Notes: a model not told the origin generated them from the letters alone. Counted from the first letter of the stretch, positions 1-8,812 are shown. The stretch: DNA of 64,000 nucleotides from Colidextribacter sp. OB.20 (GCF_009911595.1 NZ_QWKG01000014.1:19416-83415), one strand, 5' to 3'. Numbers and translations: made by a program.

Positions 1-1
1 C

Positions 2-3000
2 AACCACACCGACCTGCTGCTGGAGCGGGGGGACAAACAGCTGTCCAGGGCCTGGAATATCCCGCTGGACACCAACTGGACCACCCATTTCTCCCTGGAC
101 AGCCAGGACAGCGCCGACCGCTACTTCTGCGCGCCCTGGAAGGCGGGCGGGGACTACCCAGACGCGGAGACTGAGGACCTGGGCTGCTGGTCGCCGCCCT
201 TTTCCATGGAAAAGAATGGGGTTGACTCCTATGAGATGATTACCTATTCCATTCCCCTGCGGTATGAGGGGCGGGTGTATGGCGTTCTGGGCGTGGAGAT
301 CTCCTGCAAGAATCTGTACAGCTACTTTCCTGTGGCGGAGCTGAACAAGTCCCAGCAGTCCGGATATATGCTGGCTGTCCGGCGGGACAGCGGATATGTC
401 CCGCTGACGGGCAAGGGCATTCTTTACAGTCTGGTCTGCGCGCAGGGGGAGGAGTTCCAGCTGGAGGAGACCGCTTACAGCGGCCTGCTCCGGGCGCAGG
501 GGGGCTGGATGAACGGACAGGGGGTCTATGCCGTGGCCTCCCCGCTGAGGCTGTACAGCAACAACGTCCCCTATGACGACACCGAGTGGGTGCTGCTCGG
601 CCTGAATACCGAGGAGGAGCTGTTCGGCATGAGCCGGCAGCTGTATGTGTGGGTGCTCCTCGCCGTTTTGATCGGACTGGGCTTTGGTGTCATCGGCATC
701 TATCTGGCGGTGCGGCACCTGACCAAGCCAGTTCAGCGGCTGATGCTGTGCATCAGTCAGGGGAGCGTGGGGCTTCAGCAATTTAAGCCTGCGAATATTT
801 TGGAGATTGACGCCCTCTATGATGTGGTGACCGAGCTGACCGAACGGCAGAAGGCGGCGGAGAATATCCTTCTGGAGGAGAAGGAGCGCTACCGGCTGGC
901 GCTGGAGTCCTCCAAGGATGTGTTTTTCTCCTATGACCTTCAGACCAGGACGCTGGACTTGGTCAACCACCCCGCCATGAGCGGGCAGTGGCGCCTGGAA
1001 CAAAAAGAGAACGGCTTTCTCAACCCCGAGTACATCTATGAGGCGGACCGGGCCAAAACGATGGACACCCTGAAGCGAGGGGAGGACAGCCTGTTCGCCG
1101 AGTTCCGCCTGCGCTGGCCAGGGGAGACGGAATTTACCTGGGTGGCCCTGTCCGGCAAGGCGATCTATGATACCGACGGCAGGCGCTGGAAGCTGGTGGG
1201 CAGCATCCATAATATCCAGGAGCAGAAGGAGCGGGAGGCGGAGCAGCTGCGGAAAAACACCATCGACGGGGTGACCGGGCTGTACGGTTTCCGTGCGGGA
1301 ATCCAGCGGATCAAGGAGATGCGGGGCGCCCGGCCGGACGGTGTGATGGTCTGCCTGTTCCTCAGCCGGCTGAGGGAGATTAACGAGAAAAACGGCGTTG
1401 TATTCGGCGACATGATTCTGGAGGAGCTGGGCGGCCTGATCCAGCAGAAAAGCCGGGCGCTGGCGGGAGAGTCGGCGGCTATGCGTCTGAACCGGGACCG
1501 GTTTGTCCTGTGGCTGGAGGGGATGGACGAACAGCGGGCGGAGGCGTTCGCCCAGGACCTGCTGAGCGACTGCAAAAGGCGCTTCCCCGAGGAGACCTTC
1601 CGGGTTGAGCTGTGGGCCGGGCTGGCCCGGGGAGATCAGTCCCAAAGCACCGAGGAGCTGATTCGCATGACCCATCTGGCCTGTGCCCCCGATGCCGAGG
1701 AGGCACATCGCTGCCGCTTCTGCGGAAAGGGGATTGAGACGTCCGCTCTGCCCGCCCTGAAGGGCAAAGAGATCAATTCTCTGGGCTATGGCAGAGACAT
1801 CGGGCTGGTGTCCGTGGCGCTGAACCTGTTCGGGAAGGGTGCGGACTTCCCGGCCCAGATGGAGCTGATGGTTCGCAAAATCGGCCGGTTCTACGAGGCC
1901 GACGGGGTGCTGGTGCCGCTGCTGCGGGCGGATTTTAATTCCAGCTATCTGAACTGCCAGTGGCGCCGGGACAGCCAGGACGCCGGAGAGAGCGTGCGCA
2001 AGTATGAGGATGAGGACAAGGCCGACTTTTATGCCTGGCTGGACCAGGAGGAGGTGCGGTACTTCTCCGCCGAGGACAGCGGGCAGCGGGTGATTCAGTG
2101 CTTCCTGGGGGTCCGGCCGGGGGAGGAGGGCGTTGTGCTGCCGATGTATGACAGCGGGAGCTATATGGGCAGCGTCTGCATTCTGGGCCTCTCCCAGGAG
2201 CTTCTGAACGACCCGGAGGAGTATCAAAATCTGGCGGAGCTGGGCAGCGTGATTCAGGGACAGGTGAACCAGCAGCAGCATGATATTGCCAGCCGGGCCA
2301 AGTCGGAGTTCCTTTCACGCATGAGCCACGAGATCCGCACCCCGATGAACGGCATTATCGGCATGACTGCCATTGCCCTGCAAAAGGGACAGGGGCAGGA
2401 GCGCATCATCGACTGCCTGCAAAAGATACAGTCGTCGTCGAGCTACCTGCTTGGGCTGATTAACGACATTCTGGATATGTCCAAGATCGAAAGCGGCAAA
2501 ATGAAGCTGGAGCCTGTCAATTTCCACATGGAAGAGGTGCTGGACACCATTATGGAGCTGATTGCTCCGCAGACGTCCGGCAAGGGTATCCGGCTGGAAA
2601 CTGAGATTAGTCTGGACCACAGCTGGTTTGTGGCCGACCGGATGCGGATCAGCCAAGTGCTGATTAACCTGCTTGGCAATGCGGTGAAGTTTACCCCGGA
2701 GGGGGGAACGATTACACTGACCGTTCATGAGGTGGACGCGGGCGGGGAGAATGCCCTGGTCTATTTTGCGGTGCGGGATACCGGAGTGGGCATCGCTAAG
2801 GAGGATCAGGACCGGGTGTTCCGCTCCTTCGAGCAGGCCTCCGGCACCAACCCCGCCAAACAGCAGGGCACCGGCCTGGGCCTGTCCATCAGCAGCCGCC
2901 TGGTACGAATGATGGGCAGCAGCATCCATCTGGATAGCGAGCCGGGCAGGGGCAGCACCTTCAGCTTCTCCATCCCTCTGGCCCTGGGTGAGGGCGTGGA

Positions 3001-3430
3001 GCAAGAGGAGGAGCGGACAGTTGTGTCCTTCGAGGGCTTCCGGGTGCTGGTGGTGGAGGACAACGAGCTCAACGCCGAGATTGCCCAATGCCTGTTGGAG
3101 GAGCGGGGGTTTCAGGTGGACTGCGTCTATGACGGGGCCCAGGCGGTAGAGCGGATCAGATCCACCCAGCCGGGTACCTATGATGTAATTCTAATGGATA
3201 TCATGATGCCGGTGATGGACGGCCTGGATGCCGCCCGGACGATCCGGGCTATGGATCGGAAGGATTGCAGGACGATTCCGATTATCGCGATGTCGGCCAA
3301 CGCGTTTGACGATGACCTGAAAAAATCTGTGGAGTGCGGAATGAATGGACACCTGTCCAAGCCGGTGGATGTGGATAAGCTTTATAAGACGCTGGATCAG
3401 GTGATTCGCGCTGAAAAAGGCGGTACTTGA
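2..3430 (+). CDS. Hybrid sensor histidine kinase/response regulator, 5' end cut by window edge
   Basis: The reading frame is open from base 2, so the first in-frame ATG (206) is probably internal. Seen in order: a Cache-like extracellular sensor, a membrane helix (about 640-710), a PAS-like segment, a degenerate GGDEF-like domain (LNRDRF where GGDEF is expected, so cyclase activity is unlikely), a GAF-like segment, HisKA with the phospho-acceptor His in MSHEIRTPMNG (codon 2327), an HATPase with N box [11 protein letters not shown] and G boxes DTGVGI and GTGLGLS, and a C-terminal receiver with phospho-acceptor Asp in LMDIMMPVMDG (codon 3197). It should sense an external ligand and run an internal phosphorelay. 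The final target is unknown. Codon use is GAG/CTG-rich, as in the other host genes. Confidence 0.93.
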   Translation, partial: NHTDLLLERGDKQLSRAWNIPLDTNWTTHFSLDSQDSADRYFCAPWKAGGDYPDAETEDLGCWSPPFSMEKNGVDSYEMITYSIPLRYEGRVYGVLGVEISCKNLYSYFPVAELNKSQQSGYMLAVRRDSGYVPLTGKGILYSLVCAQGEEFQLEETAYSGLLRAQGGWMNGQGVYAVASPLRLYSNNVPYDDTEWVLLGLNTEEELFGMSRQLYVWVLLAVLIGLGFGVIGIYLAVRHLTKPVQRLMLCISQGSVGLQQFKPANILEIDALYDVVTELTERQKAAENILLEEKERYRLALESSKDVFFSYDLQTRTLDLVNHPAMSGQWRLEQKENGFLNPEYIYEADRAKTMDTLKRGEDSLFAEFRLRWPGETEFTWVALSGKAIYDTDGRRWKLVGSIHNIQEQKEREAEQLRKNTIDGVTGLYGFRAGIQRIKEMRGARPDGVMVCLFLSRLREINEKNGVVFGDMILEELGGLIQQKSRALAGESAAMRLNRDRFVLWLEGMDEQRAEAFAQDLLSDCKRRFPEETFRVELWAGLARGDQSQSTEELIRMTHLACAPDAEEAHRCRFCGKGIETSALPALKGKEINSLGYGRDIGLVSVALNLFGKGADFPAQMELMVRKIGRFYEADGVLVPLLRADFNSSYLNCQWRRDSQDAGESVRKYEDEDKADFYAWLDQEEVRYFSAEDSGQRVIQCFLGVRPGEEGVVLPMYDSGSYMGSVCILGLSQELLNDPEEYQNLAELGSVIQGQVNQQQHDIASRAKSEFLSRMSHEIRTPMNGIIGMTAIALQKGQGQERIIDCLQKIQSSSSYLLGLINDILDMSKIESGKMKLEPVNFHMEEVLDTIMELIAPQTSGKGIRLETEISLDHSWFVADRMRISQVLINLLGNAVKFTPEGGTITLTVHEVDAGGENALVYFAVRDTGVGIAKEDQDRVFRSFEQASGTNPAKQQGTGLGLSISSRLVRMMGSSIHLDSEPGRGSTFSFSIPLALGEGVEQEEERTVVSFEGFRVLVVEDNELNAEIAQCLLEERGFQVDCVYDGAQAVERIRSTQPGTYDVILMDIMMPVMDGLDAARTIRAMDRKDCRTIPIIAMSANAFDDDLKKSVECGMNGHLSKPVDVDKLYKTLDQVIRAEKGGT

Positions 3431-3470
3431 AGGACAGGTGCGCCGGACAGGCGATAGTCAAATGAAACAG

Positions 3471-3576
3471 AGCTGGCCGGCGCCGCCGGCCAGCTTCCGC
3501 ATGGAGAGGAAGACGGAGAAGAGCCAGTTTTTTTGACAGGACAAGGCGGCTGGTTTGAAACCAGCCGCCTTGCTGC
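3471..3576 (+). terminator. Two strong hairpins ending the kinase gene
   Basis: A perfect 11-bp stem with a 3-nt spacer lies at 3471-3495. A second inverted repeat with 13-15 paired bases lies at 3542-3572 and is followed by TGCTGCTTTT. They separate the plus-strand kinase from the convergent minus-strand gene, so they probably insulate both. The U-tract is imperfect. Confidence 0.6.
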
Positions 3577-3583
3577 TTTTACC

Positions 3584-3982
3584 TTATCCGACTTGGATGG
3601 GAGGAGATGGCTCTTTGTATCGTTTATGGCTCTCTGCCTCGACAGGCTCAGTCCACACCGCAGCGGCCAATATAGAAAGCAGCTGGGCGTTTCTTGGCTT
3701 TTGCGTCAGCGGTCCGTGAGCGAGCTCTTCCAATAGAGGGCGGTTTTTCTCCCAGATGATGTTATCAACTGTCCGGATATTTCGTTCCACCGCCTTCCAG
3801 TTTGTATTATACTGCTTGGCTACTTCTGGATACAGCCACTTGGTCACCAGCAGAAGCCGGTCCGGCTGCTCTACACACAGTGACACCGCATAGGCGGTAT
3901 GGAAAAAACCAGTGTAATTCGCGGTTACACCGAGACGGTAGAGCAAATCATGTATATCTGTCATAGAGACGCTGTGATCCAT
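3584..3982 (-). CDS. Stand-alone Spo0A C-terminal-type DNA-binding protein
   Basis: A 132-residue protein resembling only the DNA-binding effector domain of the sporulation regulator Spo0A: an LLYRLGVTANYTGF segment, then a helix-turn-helix region with YPEVAKQYNTNWKAVERNIR, a pattern typical of Spo0A_C. No receiver domain precedes it. The ATG at 3982 is preferred over a GTG at 3991 because GAGGTGG sits 6 nt upstream. It may compete at Spo0A boxes or act as an independent regulator; that is inference. It is convergent with the upstream kinase gene. Confidence 0.75.
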   Translation of the reverse strand: MDHSVSMTDIHDLLYRLGVTANYTGFFHTAYAVSLCVEQPDRLLLVTKWLYPEVAKQYNTNWKAVERNIRTVDNIIWEKNRPLLEELAHGPLTQKPRNAQLLSILAAAVWTEPVEAESHKRYKEPSPPIQVG

Positions 3983-4047
3983 GATATCCACCTCAAAAGT
4001 TTTTGATTCCGGGTTCGCTGTTCAGGGACAGAGCCGGTGAACCCTGC

Positions 4048-4443
4048 TCAAGGGTCAATGGTCTCTATCTGCGTCCCGGCCTCCAGCTCACAGTTTTTGA
4101 TTTCAGTTTCCTCCCATAACTCAATCATCTGCCGGAGCAGCCTGACAAATTGTCTCTTTTTGTACTGCGGCAGATACGAGACTTTTTGGACCGATTCCAG
4201 AAACAAAAGCAGTACATCAATTTGATTTGGCTCGAGTACCCCGGACATAAGGGCGATGGGGTCGAGGTTCAGCTTACTGGCTATGTGTTCGACCATCAAA
4301 ATTGTAGGATTTCCTTGACCATGAAAATATTCCTGAAGAGTTGAACAGGAAATGCCCAGTTCCTCAGAAAAATCTACCAAAGAGATATTTCTCCTTTCCT
4401 TAATGATTCGCATCGCATCGGCTAAATTCTGTTGGATTCCCAT
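4048..4443 (-). CDS. XRE-family transcriptional regulator
   Basis: A 131-residue protein with an N-terminal helix-turn-helix (residues about 8-60; SLVDFSEELGISCSTLQEY) and a C-terminal region of unknown role. The frame is open further upstream to 4755, but the ATG at 4443 has a strong GGAGG 9 nt before it, so it is taken as the start. The target is unknown. Confidence 0.75.
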   Translation of the reverse strand: MGIQQNLADAMRIIKERRNISLVDFSEELGISCSTLQEYFHGQGNPTILMVEHIASKLNLDPIALMSGVLEPNQIDVLLLFLESVQKVSYLPQYKKRQFVRLLRQMIELWEETEIKNCELEAGTQIETIDP

Positions 4444-4758
4444 GCTGACGACCTCCTTCAACAAAATTATACAAAGGAGGGAGGCGTATGAGAATACCGA
4501 TATATCATGAAAACCGAGTATTATATCGGTATGAAGTTCAGTTTCGGAAATATCGCCGGAAAACCATATTTGCGGTTTTGATATGCCCTTCTGCTGACAT
4601 TGGGTGGGACCGATTCTCGGATTCATAAAGTATGAAAATAAACCCATCAACCTCCCATTCCTCTGCACAATGAATATGTATGGCAGATGGATTTTTGCCT
4701 CAGCTGGGCAGCAAGTTTTAAGGGCCGTTAAATGCTGATATTTTATAACAGGCATGAC

Positions 4759-4802
4759 AAAAAGCCCTCACCTTAGATTAATTCTTTCGGTGAGGGCTTT
4801 TA
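4759..4802 (-). terminator. Rho-independent terminator of the sigma/anti-sigma operon
   Basis: A 13-bp stem (AAAAGCCCTCACC with its complement) with A and T runs on either side works on both strands. It lies 70 nt after the stop of the anti-sigma-like gene. Confidence 0.8.
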
Positions 4803-4873
4803 TTTGTTTGATATATGCTTTACCGGCCTGTTACATAGACAGCCTTCGGTCTGGTATCACTTCCACCATCAGC

Positions 4874-5533
4874 TTATGCATAGATTGTCACAGCCGCCCT
4901 GTACTCCGCTCCGGCCTCGCTGTCACTATACATGGTGTTGATGCTGATACGGACGCTGCTGAGGCGCATCCCGGGGTTATCTTCATCCCGGCTGTTAATT
5001 AAAGCCCGGTGGGAGACGGGTTTCTCATATTCTTCTGGGATGTCCAGGGCAGCGGTATATGCAGTTTTGGAGGGATTACTAGGCGTGTGATCGCTTGAAA
5101 GGGAACCAAAGCCAAATACACTGTCTGTCCAATGCGCTATTGCGCCGAGCACATTGATACCGGCCGCCTGTGAAATAGCCATGCTGCCAAGCAGACAAGC
5201 GGAGATGAGAGCCGCGACAAGGAAGGTACGAAATAGTTTGCGTCCTCGTTTCGGGTATCTGCTCCGGGGCTCCTCGGCAGCTAGGGGCTGGAGCCGCGTT
5301 AAAAAATCGCTATAAGAAGCTTTGGTGTTTAAATCATCCGGCACGGGTATTTTGCCATCTAATGCCTCCAAATAAGCATCAATGACAGCGGGATCGTATG
5401 TCTCCTCTGTCATAGCGTCCACAGCCTGCTCCATGGCGTCAGCTAACTCAGAAGCAGACATGGAATCAAGTCTTTCAGGGGATACGTTCAGACATGCCGG
5501 CTGATTTGGAGGACTATTTAAATCATGTCCCAT
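4874..5533 (-). CDS. Anti-sigma-factor-like single-pass membrane protein
   Basis: A 219-residue protein: a cytoplasmic half of about 115 residues rich in acidic residues, a basic stretch (RYPKRGRKLF), one membrane helix (FLVAALISACLLGSMAIS) and an extracytoplasmic tail. Topology and position directly downstream of an ECF sigma gene suggest it holds that sigma factor at the membrane. No zinc-binding anti-sigma motif is seen, so the assignment rests on context. The start ATG has AAAGGGGG upstream. Confidence 0.6.
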   Translation of the reverse strand: MGHDLNSPPNQPACLNVSPERLDSMSASELADAMEQAVDAMTEETYDPAVIDAYLEALDGKIPVPDDLNTKASYSDFLTRLQPLAAEEPRSRYPKRGRKLFRTFLVAALISACLLGSMAISQAAGINVLGAIAHWTDSVFGFGSLSSDHTPSNPSKTAYTAALDIPEEYEKPVSHRALINSRDEDNPGMRLSSVRISINTMYSDSEAGAEYRAAVTIYA

Positions 5534-5647
5534 GTTGGCCCCCTTTCTTTTCCCTGTGTAAAGGATATGTCATGAAGTAATTGTTTTGCTGCGGTAATTT
5601 GCATTTTTGAGCAGAGATATGGAAAAAGATTGACTGGAATTTGCAAA

Positions 5648-6130
5648 TCAATCTGTGAAAACCTCCACAAAATCTTTGCAATGAGCGATAGCTCGGGAAA
5701 CCCTGCTTCGGCAGCCCGCCTCTGAGATGCCCAGCCGGTCGGCGATATCCTTATACTCCAGCTGTTGCTCATAGCGCCAAATCAGAATTTCCCGCTCCTC
5801 TTTAGACAGCTGCTTAGGCAGCAGAAGATCCAGGGGAGTATCGTGCTCGCTTCCCATGGTGTTGGCAATGGATTCTATGGAAACTACCGGATGGTTTTGG
5901 ATTCGTCTCTGCTCATTAAGGGCCAGATTTCTCAAGGTCTTCATCAGCCAGCCCTCCGGATTTGGGTGGTTATAGAGCTTGGTCTGATGATACAGCGCCA
6001 GGAGAAAGGTTTCATGCATCAAATCCTGAGCGTCGGCCCTGGTGCCAAGCATACGGTAAGAGAATTTGAGCATCTTTTCGTAATTGTTTTCGTAGAGTGT
6101 TTGAAGAAATGTGTCATAACGCGCCGTCAT
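5648..6130 (-). CDS. ECF-type RNA polymerase sigma factor
   Basis: A 160-residue protein with sigma region 2 (FSYRMLGTRADAQDLMHETF, the usual helix for core binding and -10 recognition) and region 4 (LEYKDIADRLGISEAGCRSRVSRA, a helix-turn-helix for the -35). Size and two-domain layout fit ECF sigma factors. The ATG at 6130 is preferred to a GTG at 6139 because of GAGGAAG upstream. It is cotranscribed with the anti-sigma-like gene across a 114-nt gap. Confidence 0.88.
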   Translation of the reverse strand: MTARYDTFLQTLYENNYEKMLKFSYRMLGTRADAQDLMHETFLLALYHQTKLYNHPNPEGWLMKTLRNLALNEQRRIQNHPVVSIESIANTMGSEHDTPLDLLLPKQLSKEEREILIWRYEQQLEYKDIADRLGISEAGCRSRVSRAIAHCKDFVEVFTD

Positions 6131-6253
6131 AGCCCGCACTTCCTCTCTATCTTTGTAAAAGGGGCCCTCCTCACATCAGGGTCCGCAGACTGGCAAATTC
6201 TGCGCAGCTGCCAATATGACGTATTTCCCACCGGTTCCCAAACAAGTAAAATT

Positions 6254-6287
6254 ATTATACCATACTTTTTTGAATAGAAAAAGCCCC
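6254..6287 (-). promoter_or_regulatory. Probable promoter of the sigma/anti-sigma operon
   Basis: On the minus strand an extended -10, TATGGTATAAT, lies at 6254-6264, about 120 nt before the sigma start codon. The -35 is weak (T-rich). The TATGGTA prefix recurs in other host promoters of this window. Confidence 0.45.
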
Positions 6288-6335
6288 AGTATGATTTTTG
6301 TACAAATTATAGTATTCTTTTCCGGACAGTAAATC

Positions 6336-6365
6336 TTGTCATTGCTCTGTGGATATGGTACAATA
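6336..6365 (+). promoter_or_regulatory. attL: prophage left junction inside a sigma-A promoter
   Basis: TTGTCA (6336-6341), 17 nt, TACAAT (6359-6364) with an extended TG. The 12-bp core TATGGTACAATA (6354-6365) recurs at 52546-52557 at the other prophage end, and both ends share CC two bases later. Left of the core is host sequence; right of it lie the integrase terminator and integrase. In the lysogen this promoter fires into terminator 6373-6412. The exact crossover cannot be proven without an empty site. Confidence 0.65.
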
Positions 6366-6372
6366 ACCACAC

Positions 6373-6412
6373 AAAAGCCGGAACCCTTGATTTTTCAGGG
6401 GTTCCGGCTTTT
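6373..6412 (-). terminator. Bidirectional terminator after the integrase
   Basis: A 14-bp stem, AAAAGCCGGAACCC with its complement, and an 11-12-nt loop, with T runs on both strands. It ends the minus-strand integrase and blocks plus transcription from the attL promoter. Together with TTGTTACTAACGTG just right of it, it belongs to a three-copy element also found near 25970 and 27290. Confidence 0.8.
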
Positions 6413-6435
6413 CTTGTTACTAACGTGTTACAAGT

Positions 6436-7470
6436 TCAGTGTTCAAAGGCGGTTTTGCGCTGAACCAATTCAACGGCGGCTTGCAGTTCCTTCAGGGTTT
6501 TGTGATTGTAAACCCGGTTGCCCGTGTCCTTGGAAACGTGGCCCATGATCATATCAATACACTTCCGGTTTGCCCCGGCGCTGTCCAGCAGACTTTCAAA
6601 GGTGTGGCGGCAAGAATGGGGTGTTCCGGGGATGCTGAAGCGTTCAGTCAAGTCCTTCCAAATCACCCGGTATTGGGATTCTGAACACCGGTGGCCGTCA
6701 TACTGAATGAGGTATTCCCCGCCTTCCGCCATTCGGGTTTCCACCATGGGCCGGATCAGGGAGTGGATTGGAACTACCCTGTTCTTCCCGGCCTTGGTTT
6801 TCGTCCCGCCCTTCATCGTCCCGGCCTGAAGATCAACGTCCGCCGTTTTCAGGCCCAGCAATTCAGAAATCCGCCACCCGGAATAAATGAAGATCAGCAC
6901 CGTGTCAACCCACGGTTCCCCGGCGTTGGCCCAAAGCCGTTCAATTACTTCATCACTGAACCTGTCCCGTGTGGTGGGTGGCACCGGATCAGAAGTCAGA
7001 AGTTCAGAATAGCACCGGCTGACCACATCCATTTCCAAGGCGAACCGGTCAAGGTGCCCCCAAAGGTTCTTTATGGCCGCTTGCGTGGAATAGCCCTTCC
7101 CACACCCGTCAATGGTTTCTTGCATTTGGAAAGCCTTGATCTGTTTATAGGGCTTGTTCACTAATGCTGAACAGTGTTTGAACGCTGAACAAAGGGAAGC
7201 CCGGTTGGATTCGCCCAGCTTTGGAGCCTTCTTTTCTTTCCAAAGGTTGAACAATTCCTGAAGGGTGACTTTGGCCCGGTCAACGTCCCACGGATCACGG
7301 TTGAATTGGGCCAAAAGTTCCAGCCCTTCTTCCCTGGTGGTGGCATACCCGATAATTTCAATAATGGGGTGGTGTTTGTCATTGAAACCCACGGTTTTCT
7401 TGACGATGTACGGGCGGCGGCGCTTCCCGGACAACCGGGCAACGGTGCCATACCCATTGGGCAAACGCAT
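6436..7470 (-). CDS. Phage tyrosine integrase
   Basis: A 344-residue tyrosine recombinase with an N-terminal arm-binding region (residues 1-60), a SAM-like core-binding domain (about 65-160) and a catalytic domain with R200 (YSGWRISELL), H285 and R288 (HSCRHTF), H311 (MGHVS) and nucleophile Y321 (NRVYNH). All catalytic residues are present, so it should be active for site-specific insertion and excision. The start has AAAGGACAGGTGAT upstream. That ribosome binding site is perfectly complementary over 11 nt to a loop of the candidate RNA at 7533-7620. Confidence 0.95.
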   Translation of the reverse strand: MRLPNGYGTVARLSGKRRRPYIVKKTVGFNDKHHPIIEIIGYATTREEGLELLAQFNRDPWDVDRAKVTLQELFNLWKEKKAPKLGESNRASLCSAFKHCSALVNKPYKQIKAFQMQETIDGCGKGYSTQAAIKNLWGHLDRFALEMDVVSRCYSELLTSDPVPPTTRDRFSDEVIERLWANAGEPWVDTVLIFIYSGWRISELLGLKTADVDLQAGTMKGGTKTKAGKNRVVPIHSLIRPMVETRMAEGGEYLIQYDGHRCSESQYRVIWKDLTERFSIPGTPHSCRHTFESLLDSAGANRKCIDMIMGHVSKDTGNRVYNHKTLKELQAAVELVQRKTAFEH

Positions 7471-7496
7471 TTTATCACCTGTCCTTTCAAAAATGG

Positions 7497-7526
7497 TTGC
7501 AGAACCCCAAGGGCAAGTGATATAAT
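7497..7526 (+). promoter_or_regulatory. Promoter of a candidate small RNA
   Basis: TTGCAG (7497-7502), 18 nt, TATAAT (7521-7526) with an extended TGA before the -10. It points away from the integrase into a 100-nt stretch with no reading frame that ends in a strong terminator. Confidence 0.65.
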
Positions 7527-7532
7527 AGGCTT

Positions 7533-7620
7533 GTTCGGGGGCCTATTTGGATCACCTGTCCAAAGGTTTCCTTGCCGTCCTTGGTGTTACCAGCACCAGG
7601 GGCGGCGCTTTTTTTTTTTT
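7533..7620 (+). ncRNA. Candidate small RNA with a loop complementary to the integrase RBS
   Basis: The predicted 88-nt transcript carries a 6-bp stem (7546-7551 with 7559-7564) displaying loop TCACCTG. It ends in a 13-bp stem (7574-7586 with 7594-7606, two G-U pairs) followed by GC and 12 T, a strong intrinsic terminator. The segment ATCACCTGTCC (7551-7561) is identical to 7474-7484, so it can pair with GGACAGGTGAT, the ribosome binding site of the minus-strand integrase. It is also antisense to any message running from the 7628-8026 gene into the integrase. Expression and function are inferred. Confidence 0.5.
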
Positions 7621-7627
7621 GCCTATT

Positions 7628-8026
7628 TTACAGGGTGTAGGATTGCGGGGTGCTTTGTTCAAAAGCTGTTTTCAATTCATCCTTCACGGCGTTCAATTTT
7701 TGCCCAGGCAACACCCAAAACGAAACCCGTTTAGGTTCGGATTCGCCGGTGTAGTGAATGAGAATATACCACTTTTCGGTCCCTGTTTTTGATGTTGAAA
7801 CCGGTTCATTGTGATATTTCAGCATATAATCTTTTTCAGGCATAACTTCATAATTCAGAAGTTTTGAATATGGAATAGTTGCGGTTAAAGTTGAATTTGC
7901 TTTGAAGAAAACCACACCGGCTTCAGAATGGTTCAAATAGGCTGGAAGGTTTTGATCAAAACCGGGCAACCCTTCATAGGGCATAACTGGAAGGCCGGGA
8001 AAGTCTGATTTCTTTTTCCCAAACAT
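7628..8026 (-). CDS. Hypothetical protein near the integrase
   Basis: A 132-residue protein starting MFGKKKSDFPGLPVMPYEGL, with no membrane segment and an alternating hydrophobic pattern suggesting a beta-rich fold. It has AAAGGGG upstream of the ATG. It is not recognised. It could share a message with the integrase downstream on the same strand, across the region holding the candidate antisense RNA. Confidence 0.65.
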   Translation of the reverse strand: MFGKKKSDFPGLPVMPYEGLPGFDQNLPAYLNHSEAGVVFFKANSTLTATIPYSKLLNYEVMPEKDYMLKYHNEPVSTSKTGTEKWYILIHYTGESEPKRVSFWVLPGQKLNAVKDELKTAFEQSTPQSYTL

Positions 8027-8044
8027 AATTTGACCCCTTTCTAA

Positions 8045-8288
8045 ATCCGTAACACATCCGTAACAGCCGGAAACCGTTGAAACTGGCCGTTTCCTATTGG
8101 TGTGTTACTGATGTTACTGATGTTACTGATATATTTTATTTAATAAAAAAAATAAATAAAATATATAAAAAGAATATATAAAGAACAAACTGGCATTTTA
8201 TCAGTAACATCCGTAACAACTCACGAAAAGCAAGTATTTCAAGGAATTATGAGCGTTACGGATTGTTACCGATTGAGGGGTTACGGAT
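8045..8288. repeat. Iteron array, copy 1 (GTTACNGAT repeats around an AT-rich core)
   Basis: Ten copies of the 9-mer GTTACNGAT lie in fixed order: two reversed (8045, 8056), three tandem direct (8104, 8113, 8122), an AT-rich core of about 70 bp, two reversed (8200, 8209), then three direct (8255, 8265, 8280). The same order and the same AT-rich core recur at 24601-24859. The layout resembles an iteron-type replication origin or a multi-site regulator region. The region has no gene. Confidence 0.85.
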
Positions 8289-8312
8289 CAAAATTCACAT
8301 AAAGAACATTCC

Positions 8313-8786
8313 CTATGCGTTTTTCAACCCTTCTTGAATCGAATACTTGTCATGCCGGTATAAACCCTTCATCATGCCCCTGACTTCCGCCCGATCTTCT
8401 GCGTCAAGCTGGATATACATACATAGAGCGTCCCAAACGTCTTGCCCATATTGGGCCACGATCATTTTCTCCGCCTGTTCTTCTTTTGCTATATCAGCCC
8501 GTAGCTTTTCAAGATCAGTAGACTTGTCTATACTGTCAAGCCATTGTAAACGATTTGGTATATCTGATTTTCCCAAAAGATAATCCAAATCGACATTGAA
8601 AAAATCTGCAAAGGCTTCTAACAGATCAAGCCCAGGTTCACGTTCTCCACGTTCATACATATTGATTGAACTTTTTGAACAGGATTTTGCCCCACCTAAA
8701 TACAATGAAATTTGATCGGCAAGGATTTGTTGGGATATATCCTTTTGTGTTCTTAAAAGTTTTAATCTTTCATGGAATTTTGGCAT
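8313..8786 (-). CDS. XRE-family lysogeny repressor (CI-like)
   Basis: A 157-residue protein with an N-terminal helix-turn-helix (about residues 5-70; ISQQILADQIS and SSINMYERGEREPGLDLL) followed by a helical C-terminal region of about 85 residues. No peptidase or LexA-like domain is seen, so induction is probably not by RecA-driven self-cleavage. The ATG at 8786 has AAAGGGGGTGAT upstream; the open frame beyond it is disregarded. It is divergent from the early genes across an operator-filled region, as expected for a repressor. Confidence 0.85.
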   Translation of the reverse strand: MPKFHERLKLLRTQKDISQQILADQISLYLGGAKSCSKSSINMYERGEREPGLDLLEAFADFFNVDLDYLLGKSDIPNRLQWLDSIDKSTDLEKLRADIAKEEQAEKMIVAQYGQDVWDALCMYIQLDAEDRAEVRGMMKGLYRHDKYSIQEGLKNA

Positions 8787-8812
8787 AGCTATCACCCCCT
8801 TTGTTACTATTA

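Noticed and set aside
4754..5002. Plus-strand frame of 82 codons
   Set aside because: Begins in a terminator and lies opposite the anti-sigma-like gene.
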